Shown: positions 22,518-33,551 of the stretch, piece after piece | Layout of the letters: every line of letters starts with the position of its first letter | Numbering within the stretch: the first letter of the stretch is position 1 | Source: Polytrichum commune | Taxonomy: Eukaryota > Streptophyta > Polytrichopsida > Polytrichales > Polytrichaceae | NCBI GenBank assembly: GCA_950295325.1 | Contig: OX485803.1 | Coordinates: forward strand, 36,409,554 to 36,473,553 | Direction: 5' to 3' | DNA: 64,000 bases | Program-made: the position numbers and the translations under genes | Notes under the pieces: model-generated | What the model saw: the letters and a program-made list of their open reading frames with translations, nothing else | Database searches by the model: none | Told to the model about the DNA's origin: nothing

Positions 22518-25130
22518 TTAGTGACGCAACTTCTCCTTGATCTTGGTCATCAATCCTTTCTTGCGAGGAGCCGGGTCAGTAGTATCGTAAGCACCGGTAG
22601 TATCTTGATGAGGATATTCTACATCAGCATCGTCATCGACATCGTTGACAGAGCCAGTTGTAACTGCTCCAGGGTGAGCAGAATTTGCTGTTGTGTCGGC
22701 CGTGTGAGCTACTCCCACTTTCTCCTTTAACTTCTCCCCAAGTGTTTCCTTCCTCGGTTGATCTAAGCCTGCAACGACAGAAAAAAGAAACGTTAATTGG
22801 CTACGTACTCAACCTAATCCAATGCACATTCCAATCTACTTCAACAGTTTCTCAAGTTACTACATCGTCGTCACACTTCAAATGGCTTACACCAGAGATA
22901 TTTCAAGCAGCAGAAATAAAACAATACAAGACAAAACAACGATTACAGATCCGGAGGCAACTGCAAGTTCCAGGCTCTTTTGGCCATGGAGTGATGCACA
23001 ATTTACCCTCACATTACAAGCCCATGAGGACGCACGCTTCCCAGCCCACGGTCGTGTCAGGGCAGCGGGAAGAGGCGACAGAAATTTTTTCACACATGAG
23101 CAGACCTCTCATCCATTCAAACTAGACATCAACTAGAGATTTGTGGCCGATCATCTCAAATGACTTCAAATGGACTAATCCAGGATCTTCGAAGCTAATT
23201 TCGGTGTCAAATCAGCTAAAAGAAGTCTTTGTGTTGGGTGAATGAGAGGTACACTCGTATGCGAGAATTTTCTCTCGGATCTGCCTGCGGCCCTGACATG
23301 CCCATGCATCGGGAAGCGCGCGTTCTCAGGGGCATGCAATACGAGGACACAGTTTACGATGATACAACCAAATATACAAACGCAAAGGCGCAACTTACTT
23401 GATGCATCATAACCTGGTTCGGTGCGAGTTTCGGTAGTTTTACCGGATTGGGGTAGCCTGGAGTCTGTTGCAGCAGAATTCTTCGCTGCACCGAAACCCA
23501 TGGCTGACTCCGAATTGCTACCGGGCAAGTATGCGTCTGCTCCAGTCGCGTTGCCTTTTGCGTATCCATCTCCCAGAGGCTCGGAAACATCATATCCGCT
23601 CTGCTTTTGCCTCGTTGCTGCATCCACACGATCACCATAGCCATCAGTGTCACCACCAACGACACCACCTCCCACACCAGAGGAGGTCATGCTATCTTTA
23701 GCGCCAGTGTAAGGGCCATGTGTAGCATCGACGGCAGTAGAACCGTAAGGTCCAGCATGCTTCTGATCACCTTCAATCTTCTCTGGACTAGAGTTTTCCG
23801 TATGGTTTACCCCACCTTGCGATGGAGCGCCATCGGTGCCATACTGCTCAGTCTTTGCCAAATTCTCACCACCGCCATATCCTTGACGCTGATCTCGGCC
23901 TCCGCCCTGGTTATATAAAAGACCTGCAGGTTGATGACCATGCTTCTGATCACCTTCAAAGGTTTCCTTAGGGTGTACTCCACCTGCTTGCCATGGAGTG
24001 CCATCGGTGCCATAATGTTCAGACTTTGCCAAATTCTCACCAACGCCATATCCTTGTTGCTGATCTCGGCCTCTGCCTTGGCCATGTAAAAGACCTGCAT
24101 GTTGGTGACCATGCATTTGATCACCTTCAATCTTCTCTGGTCCAAACGTTTCGTTAGGGTCTACTCCACCTGCTTGCCATGGAGCGCCATCGGTGCCGTA
24201 TTGCTCCTTACTTGCCAAATTCTCACCACCGCCATATCCTTGTTGCTGGTCACGATCTCTATCATGGCCATACAAGAGACCTGCATGTTGGTGACCCTGG
24301 AAGCGGTCACCTCCAGATTGTTGTTGTTGCTGCTGGTTACTATTCTGCACAGTTCCTTGACCTATTAGGTCGGATTTGTGAGCTTCTGAAGGAGTTGCTA
24401 GCGATGGCCAAAGATTAGTTGTGTTCGCACCTTGTGTGGGAGCACCAAAGCCCGGATGACCATAGCCTGGCTGCGGCCGGGCAAAGTCGTCCTCCGATCT
24501 ACGGTGCATCACAGACTGATCACCTTGATGTCTACCATAATTACCCTGGCCTAACCCCATCTGTGAGTATCCAAACCCTTGGCCACCATGAGTTCCACCA
24601 TAACCAGAGTTCCCATAACCACCCTGCATTCTCTCCCTCTCCTGACCATACCCTCCTCCCATCTGATCCGAGCTTCCAAAAGCAGATTGGGCAGGAGCAC
24701 CAACACCACTGTGCATTTGGTTCTGATGACTCTGCGGGTACGTTGTCACTCCTGGGAACCTAAACCCTGTCTCAGGTTGAGGTTGAATTTGCTTCTGGAA
24801 CCCATAGGCTGCTGGATCTCGGATGGCATCGATGGGCGAAGTTTCGTATCTCTGGTTTAGATGATTGCCACCATCGAAAGGGGCGCCCTGATTGTTGTGG
24901 TGATTGTTGTTGTTGTTGTAAGCCGTTGTGCTGACTGGAGTTGCCCCGTACCTGGTTTCTTGAGCTGGCCCTCGACCATCTGTGCCTTGGGGTTGCAGAC
25001 CGCCGGATTGTCCTCGATATTGTGGTGGATCAATGAGCGTTGTTGGTTGATGTTGTTGAAATTGTTGTTCGGTATATGGTGTCTGGTTGTAGGTTTGTTG
25101 TTGCTGGTGCCCGAGTCCGTATTGCGCCAT
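22518..25130 (-). CDS. Dehydrin (group 2 LEA protein), two exons, 660 aa
   Basis: Dehydrins are disordered, hydrophilic proteins that protect membranes and proteins during desiccation or cold. Exon 1 is 25130-23399 and exon 2 is 22768-22518, joined through a GTAAGT donor and a TTGCAG acceptor; phases close to 660 codons plus stop. The ATG at 25130 is preferred over one four codons upstream because MAQYG begins the Gln/Gly-rich body. The C-terminus RKKGLMTKIKEKLRH (about 646-660) is a clear K-segment. KETLGEKLKEKVG (about 584-596) looks like a degenerate second one. The middle carries three long repeats (nt about 23760-24340) with QYGTDGAPWQ, reminiscent of Y-segments, and HAGLL…GYGGGENLA. It is almost free of hydrophobic stretches. 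A longer single frame runs into the intron and is an artefact. Moss dehydrins of this repetitive Gly-rich kind are known; the exact subfamily is my inference. Confidence 0.85.
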
Positions 25131-25303
25131 CTTAATCTTCACGTACCCCTCTCAAACCACGAAGAGTGAAGAATCCTGCACAACAACGAAGAAAACCATT
25201 TCTCCGTTGCTTAACATCGATGATCATGTCCCAAACATATGACTATGCCAGCAGCAAATGCAAATCCCTGAGCCTTCAGATCACTAATGCAAAAACAGCT
25301 CTG

Positions 25304-25775
25304 TACTCCCACACTTAGTGCAACAACTATGCCATCTCAAACTCTGTACAATGTGTTGTGAAAGATTTACAAGCTTTCAACTATTCAACAAAGAGTCTCA
25401 CGAACCTCCGAACTTGCGACAATCCTGAAACTGCAGAACTAAGGTTTACGCAAGCTCAACAAAATGTATCCAACACCTTGAGCTCTACTTCTACACTCAA
25501 TGTAACAAATAACCACCTAAAACCCTGTGCATCCGTTGTGAAAGATACACAAACTTCAAATCATTCAACAAAGACTCTTCCAAATCTCCGAACTTGCGAC
25601 TATCCTGAAACTGCAGAATTAAATTTTAAACAAGCTCCTCAAAATGTATCCAACATTTTTTAGCTCTACTCCCATAATTTATGCATCAAATATACCACCT
25701 CAAACCTTGTGAAGGTGTTGCGAAAAACGTACAAGATTCAAGTCATTCAGCAAAGTGTCCAATTTATATTCTTCA
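25304..25775. repeat. 180-bp tandem repeat upstream of the dehydrin gene, about 2.5 units
   Basis: CCGAACTTGCGAC…ATCCTGAAACTGCAGAA recurs with an offset of 180 bp (25425 and 25605). Surrounding text (TTGTGAAAGAT, ATTCAACAAAG, AAAATGTATCCAACA) repeats likewise, and a partial third unit begins near 25680. It starts about 175 bp upstream of the dehydrin ATG, so it lies in the 5' UTR or proximal promoter. The open frame across it is a by-product of the period being divisible by three. Confidence 0.85.
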
Positions 25776-26199
25776 ATGCAATGCAACTAGAGTCGACCTC
25801 CCAAAGAATCTAAAATATCAGCTGCACATAATTGCCAACAAAAAAATAAATTCTTCGGTGCATTGCAACATTGGGGTGAAAACAGTCCTCAACCGACTCG
25901 ATCTCTTCAAATAAACTACATCAATGTAATGAAGCCATCCCGAAGGTTTTTGTGATCAGAATATGTGGTATGTGTTTAAATACCTCCTAAAATGCGATGC
26001 CGAAACACCAAAAACTGTTGTAACTCCACACCGGCTCAAGAGAATGCTGGAAGTAAATCTCAAACTGTTCAGCTCAATTCCTGGAACTCAATTTTTTGAA
26101 GTATTGCCGGAGGTGTTTGACGATAATACAGTAACAACATGGAGTGAAGATGCCCATACTTATGCGAAGAGCTGCATTTCGGATGGGGTCGGCGCCTGG

Positions 26200-26265
26200 C
26201 ACGTCACACGTGACTGTTTCTCCGGCTTACAAGTGTAGAGACCCCAGGGCCGTCTGACACGTGGC
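26200..26265. promoter_or_regulatory. ABRE/G-box-like cluster upstream of the dehydrin gene
   Basis: Within 66 bp lie GGCACGTCACACGTGAC (overlapping ACGT cores, 26199-26213) and CACGTGGC (26258-26265). The latter matches the classic abscisic-acid-response element. They lie about 1.1 kb upstream of the dehydrin start on its strand. Dehydrins are typically ABA-induced, so a regulatory role is plausible but inferred; the distance is large. Confidence 0.45.
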
Positions 26266-26742
26266 GTAGACTTTAAGAGATGCCTTTCTGTACCAAATTT
26301 GCACGGGTGTCGTTACTGGGTTGGTCCCAGGTACGACAAGTAGCCCGGCGGATAAGTGTGTGGACGGGTATACCTGTTGTAGCCGGTTCTTAACCCGTTT
26401 ATGGACTAACGGCCGGTTCACTTGGGGTCCCAGGTCCCAAGTCCCAACATGGAGATAAAGTCCCAACTTCTGGGCCTCAAGAAACCACTAAAATATGGTT
26501 AATTATCATTAAAGTCGGATCTTGATTATTCTATGCAAAAATATATACGGGATTTGTGTTGAGAGTTGGATTGAGCAAAAAGCTAGACCCAATTCCAAGT
26601 CCCAAGTACTAGGCATATGACCTAGGTTTGCGTAGTCCAAATGGCCCTTGGAGGACGTGGGTCATAATAGTAAAAAGTGAAATATGAATGCAACAATAAA
26701 TGTTTGTAATAAAAACACATCATTTACTCTCGGGTAAACACA

Positions 26743-26806
26743 CTATGTTGGGGTAAAACTCATGTTGGGATAAAATTCATGTTGGGATAAAACTCATGTT
26801 GGGATT
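26743..26806 (+). repeat. 20-bp tandem repeat, three to four copies
   Basis: Units of GTTGGGATAAAACTCAT with slight variation repeat directly. Confidence 0.85.
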
Positions 26807-27039
26807 TTCTATGCTTTGCAACCTACGACATGATTTGCCTTGGCTTAGCATGGATTTAGTTTCACAATACCACCGCCCAACTAGCTACTTGACCTCCCAA
26901 GTTGTTGCATGTAACTGAAGCGGCTCATTTTTGGGTCATATGCCCAAGCCTCCAAGCCTCACCTCCAAAAAGTGTTGCCATGTAGGCATCCATGTCATAC
27001 TTGGGACTTAGGAGTTGGGACCCCATGTGAACCAGCCCT

Positions 27040-27404
27040 AAGGTAGATGGCTCATGAAAGGTTCTTTTTCCAACTAGCAATCCTCTTCAAGGAAATGAAA
27101 CATACGAGTAGGTACTACGAGATGATTAGCCCCTTCCCTCATGGGCCCTCATAATATTTGGAGGTCACATGAATATCTTATTCTTTAACAAAGTGATGGT
27201 TCTCGTGCTCATAAAATGGTCTATAGGACTCCTTTAATTATGTTGATTATTGAGCTTAGAATGGTTATCATATTATGACCACATAATGCAATCTTTTTAT
27301 ATGCACATGCCTTTTTGACATCCATTCTTGGAGCTGCACCAAACCACGTACCACTCAAATATAGGCGTATGATTAAGATAAGTAACCAAATTAAGCAGAC
27401 CATT
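27040..27404 (-). repeat. Repeat family A, minus copy
   Basis: Starts TAAGGTAGATGGCTCATG and contains the complement of family A hallmarks (TTATTCTTTAACAAAGTGATG, AATTATGTTGATTATTGAGC, CCACTCAAATATAGGCG, TTAAGATAAGTAACCAAATTA). Both ends are recognisable. Confidence 0.75.
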
Positions 27405-28690
27405 ATGTAATTTTCCACAAGCTTGTAGAGTTAAGACACCGACCCCATAAAAACAATTAAAAAAAAACTATTATGTGTTGACATGCAAGTTGTGGAGATA
27501 CAAACGGCAATGGTAGATGTCTCTACTCTCAAGGATCAAATAGTATTGATATGATGTCATCTTTGACATTCAATTAGTCACATTGCATTGTTACGAATTA
27601 AATTGTTACATTTAATGGGCATAAGATTAAAGAATAATGAGAAATTTTCTAACAAAAAAGCAAAGGAAAGAAGGTCCAATATAGTAAAGGAAGGAAGGAA
27701 GGAACTAAGCATAGGAAGTTAAATATGTGCCTTTTGAGGGCTGTAGTGTATCCATGGAGCCACAATGAGTTGCAACCAGTATCTTGAAAATATTGTGGAG
27801 GTTGCACCATTACTCCCATTGAAAAACGATGCCACATTTCCCACTCTTCCCATTGACAAGATTGATACACTCAAAGCCCATGACAAGAACAACAACATGG
27901 AGGCTTAAGATTGAATTAGTCAAGACACATGGCAATGAAAGCAATGACATTAATAGAATTACAAAATCACAATTGACTCGAATTGATTTGGTGAATGATG
28001 GAATTTTCAAGAGCCTTGAACATATCATTATGATGATGGATGTTGCAAGAGGCAGAGCAACAATGTTGATGAAGGCTTAATACTTTGTAAGTGCAATGGT
28101 GAGGATAAGAGTACATGGTGGAGCCCTTGGATCTTTGTGATTGCATGTTAGACGATGAATCCTCATCTTACCTCTCAATATGTCATGGTACTACACCTTA
28201 GCATTGTGTTGTTGCCCTTGACATGTTAAGGACAAACATGTGGGGGCGTAGAAGTCATGATGGTGGGAATGGACTATGCCAAGCATCATAATGGGAGCAT
28301 GATGGCTAACCATCCCATCTAAATAGGGTTAGATTATGCATGTTTTGTGGCAACTCCTTAGTTCTTTTTGGCCCCTAGCTATATTACACCTCCAAAAAAG
28401 AAGTTGAACAAAATACTCAATACTTGTTCTTTTTTGCCATAAGATTTCTAAGCCTCCCTCATCATGGGCATGAGAATGTTACGGCCAAGGACCATACGTA
28501 AACATGTTGTGATCCTCAAAAAACGATGACCGAAATCTCAGTGCTGTAGCAAGGTCCTCATGAACTATGAAATTCTTTTATTTAGAAAAGGTGAGTCTAA
28601 GCAATGTTATGTGAACAACACTTGTCATTGAATAGTATTGAAAAATGGTTGTCATATAGTTGATGTAAATCGATGAAAAGTATAGTCGAG
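27405..28690. other. No recognisable gene
   Basis: Short frames only, for example around 27829-28080, with no family motif. The last few hundred bases presumably hold the promoter of the phosphatase gene, but I see no distinctive element. Confidence 0.4.
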
Positions 28691-28783
28691 GATATTTGAA
28701 ATGGATGAGCTTCGTCGTCTCCCTCGGCCTATCCTCTGGGTTGCAACAGGAAACCCTACCTCGACTTGCAGCAGCTCTCAGCC

Positions 28784-31459
28784 ATGGCCATGGCTATGGC
28801 GTGCAGCACAATTTGCAATACTGCACCAGCGCTTTACTCCCATTCCTTCCATTCCTTACCTCGTGCCCGTTCCCATAATACTTCAGTGTGTTTTTTGAAT
28901 TCCTTGTCGTCTTCGTTGTTCGCAAACCGCGAGGTTCGAACCGCTCTGAAATCACAATTCAGGTCTATAGACCAATTCGTCGCTTCTTCTGCACTGGCAA
29001 CAATGGCCTCTGCGGCGGAGAAATCCTCTGCTTCGGAGGTGGAATCGAAGCCATTTGGAGTTCTTTTTGTGTGTCTGGGTAAGATGCTGCCTCGGAATTG
29101 GGCGTTACTGCTTCTTATTTATTTAATTTATACATAAAAAAATTGAAGTAAATTGAATCAAAAATTTAAGTTAGGCGATATTTTGGTCTTGCAGCGTGGA
29201 ATTATTCGCAGCAATTGTCTCCTTGAGTAGCAAGTGGATGGATGTATATCAGCTTACTGCAATCGAAGTTGAAGGTTTAGAGTCTGAATCATACCTTCGC
29301 TTTTGAAATCAGCTGCTATTTTCAGAACAGTATGTAATTGGGCCTAAAACGGACACTATAAGCTCTGCACGCACTTCTTTTTTGATATTAAACACGCCAT
29401 CAGGACGAATCCAAATGGAGGCCTTAGCCAATTTCCTAATGCTTCTACGAGTTCATATGAATATCTAACTTAACATCAACAATTATGTCGACTATTCAGC
29501 ATAGATGGTTAGCAAATCTTGAGCACTTAGTCCAATCTCTTTTGAACACATGTCATGTCTTTTTGGTGTTCATTTCTAGATCCACACCTTACCACACACC
29601 ACTCAAATATAGGTGTCCCATTATGATAAGTAATCAAATTAGGCCCATTAAGATAAGTATCATTACTGCGATTTGTTTTTTTGTTGAGTTTCTGGCAGCT
29701 CTCTCGTATACTTCTCACGTAATCTCAGAAGGTTTTTATCTCATTTCGTGTATTGGTGTTGTTAGGCAGGCAACATATGTCGAAGCCCTTCAGCAGAGGC
29801 TGTGTTCAGAAACATAGTGGAAAAGCGTGGTCTGGATTCGCAATTTAACATCGACTCAGCTGGCACAATTGATTATCATGAGGTTTTTCATGTCTTACAT
29901 TGCAATTGATAACTGATTACATGTTGACATGTCTGGACGTGTGCTTCTTTGTCATCTTGACTACAAAAGGTTTTTATTTACTGAAGATTCAATTATTGAA
30001 TGTGTTCTTAATCAGGTCTGATCGGGCAAACATTCTTTTAAGATGATCCAACCATTCACATGATGCAACATTGCACTTTTTTTGGCTAATTAATTAAGGC
30101 CTAATCTGACTCACGCGAAGGGTCATTGCTGATCTGTTACACTTGTTTCAGGGAAATCCTGCTGATTCTAGAATGAGAGCTTCAGCTTTGAAGAGGGGTG
30201 TGAAGCTCACGTCGATCTCAAGGCCTATTCGCCGCACGGATTTTGAGGAGTTTGATCTCATACTAGCCATGGATAAGTCAAATAAAGGTAGGGGTGTGGT
30301 TCAGAGGTATTACCATTGTAATATCATATGTTGCTCTAAATGCTGCTTAGTTAAATTTGAATTCCTAGGTTGAGTTGATTTGAAGTATTGTCAATCTGTT
30401 GAAGAATATTGTGTTGAAATGTTCTGGGGTCACAAAGTGCTTGTATAGAAAGCTTATTTGAAATGCAAGTGATCATGACGTGGGGTTAGTTTTGAATGTG
30501 CAGCTGACATTCTGCTGGCATATGAAACATGGAACAAAGGGGCTCCACTCCCAGCTAATTCACAAGATAAGGTTTGTGAATTAGCAAGATTGCATGAGGT
30601 TTGTTTCAGTGGATTCTCCAAAATGATTAGGTATCTGTAGCTTCTTGTGCTCAAATGTATACCTACTAATGTCATTGCAATTCAGGTCAAACTCATGTGC
30701 GACTATTGCACCAAGCACAATGTCACTGAGGTGCCAGACCCATATTATGGAGGACCTGCAGGTTTTGAGAAGGTATATGGTCTTCCCATGTAATGTCCCA
30801 GTGTGGGTTGATCTTCTAAATCTCAATTTATCATTGGTTTGGGTCTTGGATTCAAGAGGAAATTAAAGTGATTATTATCCTTGTTGACTTTAGATTGTAG
30901 TGTTAAAGTGGTTGCCTCAATTTTCTCCTCGGACCTTGGCCTTGAAGCTCTCTAGTGATGCCACATGAGCATGATTAACCACTCCAATGGTAGTTAACCA
31001 AGCGGAGTAGGGGGGTTGATGGGGTAAGGGGTGGTCAGGGGGCGGTTAGCATTTATTATGCCTTTTCCATGGAAATAGAACTAAATGAAGTAAAGCACAA
31101 CAACTGCCACAACCATAACTATCCCTACTTTAAATGACCCTTGAGGTAACTGCAGATGGTACAAGTTAGTGAATGAAATCATGAAAAACCGTGGCACATG
31201 CCTATATCTTGAGATTTGCACATGGGACCAATTTCCTGTTTTCTGCTACTATTCTCTTTCCTCGTGCTTTTTGTAGTGCAAATACACCTCAATTTTTAGT
31301 TTCTTTACGTTAAGGTGGACATCACGAGCACTATGTGAGGGTATTAAATGTTGTGTTTTTCAGGTGCTGGATTTACTTGAGGATGCATGTGAAGGCTTGC
31401 TGGACGCCATACAGACTTCACAGGCACAAGATGAACTTAGCGGAGTGAAAACTCCTTGA
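28784..31459 (+). CDS. Low-molecular-weight protein tyrosine phosphatase, six exons, 273 aa
   Basis: Hydrolyses phosphotyrosine by a cysteine-phosphate mechanism. Exons: 28784-29078, 29770-29882, 30152-30287, 30504-30598, 30686-30772, 31364-31459; all introns are GT-AG and phases close to 273 codons plus TGA. The P-loop C-x5-R is split by intron 1: Cys97 (FVCLG) to Arg103 (NICRSP). The general-acid motif DPYY is at 231-234. SAGT follows in exon 2 and FDLILAMD in exon 3, as the family requires. Residues 1 to about 73 precede the usual domain start; they are Ser/Ala/Arg-rich and lack acidic residues until the end, consistent with a plastid transit peptide, as is known for plant members. A second Met at residue 74 would give a shorter cytosolic form. 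Intron 1 contains a fragment of repeat family A. Confidence 0.93.
29520..29668 (-). repeat. Repeat family A fragment in phosphatase intron 1
   Basis: Complement of the left part of family A: CCAATCTCTTTTGAACACATG, GATCCACACCTTACCACACACC, ACTCAAATATAGGTGTCC, AAGTAATCAAATTAGGC. Entirely intronic. Confidence 0.75.
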
Positions 31460-33545
31460 TAGTGGGAGAATCCCTATTTTTCATCCTGTATCAATATTGT
31501 TCATTTGAAATATGTCAGGTGAAAGTCACCTGTTGATTATCATATGTACAACAGATTGAAATATATTGGACACTTCTTTCTGCTATGAGGATGAGCCAAG
31601 TGATGATGAGGGATCACAAGGTTTATATCTAATAAGTAATGTGTCATCCATATCACATTGCGAGCTCCTTCTTTTGCAACTTGCGTCAAATGTAATCTAG
31701 GTTACAGGTTTCAGTTGTGGGTGTCGCTGAAAGAATTTTTACACATGTGTGCTGTGATTTGCCCCCCTTTCTTAGACCACGTTGCATGTCGTATATTAGG
31801 CTTGAGCATTACTTGAGTCCTCTTGGACTATGTTCTCGAAATATAGACACAGTTGGGAGGGCCTATGTGATAACGAGGAGGATGTTCACTTTGACCTCTC
31901 ATAAGTTGTGCGTCTCAACTCCGCTTCTAAAACTTGATATGACAATCTTCACGATTCGCAATTGCTAACTGGATGAGACAAATGCCAATCCGATCCTAAT
32001 GTGTTGCCACTGCTTGGCTGTCCTTGCACTTGTAGTCCACATATGATCATCTGAACCTAAAATGCACCTTGCATTCCCTGTACCTAAGAAATTCCTTTGA
32101 GTGTGTTCCAATCATGCATTCTCATACATATATCAGTCTGACCCCCAGATCCTTGACTCTAAATCCACACCTTACATGTGACTGGAGTCAAAACAGTTCT
32201 TCCTACTACTGTTCTCCCTCTTTCGTATGACGTGTTTGGGAAACACAAAAAAGGTCGTATTATCGAGGTGTCGTCTTCTCATTAATATGACAAATGGTAT
32301 AAAGTTGTCGTACTATTGAGGGAATACAAAAACTTAAGTAATATGAGCTTAAAAATATATACAACGAGTTTAAGAAATATAGATGGTATGAAATAATAAC
32401 TTATAACTCCGAACAAATACAAATATTCTCAAGAACTCTTGAAATAGGAGTCCAAAGGTCTCTGGTGTTGCCTACCCAAGTTAACAGTTGTCATCTCATC
32501 TAAATTCCCTACTAACTTTTGAAAACTAATAAATTTCATTAACACCAAAATATAAAGAGTTCTCTAATAAGAAACTACACAACAATGATGCATGACATTT
32601 AGCATCAAGATACTGTTGATACTATATCACCCATGTACAAGGCCACATACTAGGCAGGAGGCCACTCTAACTCTAACCGTGTCCATTCTACACTCGTAAA
32701 CCTAATTATCATTGAGTTCCCAATGATAAGTGAAGTTCCCAAGTAGTTCCCAAGTGAAAATGGATGTGTTTTAGATGTACATAACATAGATGAAAAGAGT
32801 TTTAGCATTTACTACCTCTTGAATATGACAAAATGAAGATTCTAAATGTCGCATTATCAAGTGTTGTAGTCGTATGAAAGAGGGAGTTTTGAACTAAAAA
32901 GTTTGGTCTCGCAAAATGTGTCTTAATAGCGAGGGTGTTGTATAAATGAGTGTTGTATTAACGAGATTAGACTGTACTCTGAATTTGTAATTGAACCCTA
33001 GGGTAAAGTGTTAGTTTACCTCTGTCGCCTAACTGTATTTTGTCCCTCCATCATGACACCCCAAGTAGCCTCTTTCTCCTCATCAAGTCTACTCATTACA
33101 GAGATTTATGCATCTCTCTTCCCCTTCGGGAATCTACAGCAGGTAAGATTTCAGAGAGACTCTCTTCAAGAGCGGTGGCTCTCAGAGGCAAGATTTCTAG
33201 GGCAAATGTGACGAATCGATGAGGTCTGGGAATCTGTAGCCCATGCGGAGAAGAAATCATAACCTGAAAGAATTTGTGGGATGATTTTCTGCTGCAAATT
33301 TGACCAAATCTGACTTTTGAAAAGACAAAATTGTCCGTATCGAGATTAATGACAAGAAATACGGTCATTTGTCCATTATGCGTCCATGTTCTCGCAGAAA
33401 AAGAGAGTTTCAGAGCCAATGTTTTCCAGATTTTTGAAGCTCGGATTTCGTGCACTCTGCTGGAGTTTGATGACAATAATAATTGCTTCTCGATGGTGCA
33501 AATTCAAACATGACACTTCAGCAGCAATAGCGTGAGGTCAAGTTT
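31460..33545. other. Intergenic, with a possible DNA-transposon remnant at 32240-32985
   Basis: 32252-32430 is repeat E (see 19488-19660). The right end near 32985 reads, on the minus strand, CAGTCTAATCTCGTTAATAC, a wording typical of pogo/Tigger-like element ends. A degenerate family A trace may lie at 31830-31980. No gene is recognised. The last part should hold the 5' end of the LRR/coiled-coil gene. Confidence 0.45.
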
Positions 33546-33551
33546 ATTCCC

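Noticed and set aside
23175-23398. Continuation of the dehydrin exon 1 frame past 23399
   Set aside because: A strong GTAAGT donor precedes it, the added residues are hydrophobic and unlike a dehydrin, and the K-segment exon joins in phase instead.
23422-25169. Plus-strand frames of 72-114 aa opposite the dehydrin
   Set aside because: They are antisense shadows of the Gln/Gly-rich repetitive exon.
25358-25663. 101-aa frame with an internal protein repeat
   Set aside because: The repetition is explained by the 180-bp DNA tandem repeat, whose period is divisible by three; the frame breaks in the third unit.
31830-31980. Another repeat family A copy downstream of the phosphatase gene
   Set aside because: Only scattered words match; too diverged to call without an alignment.
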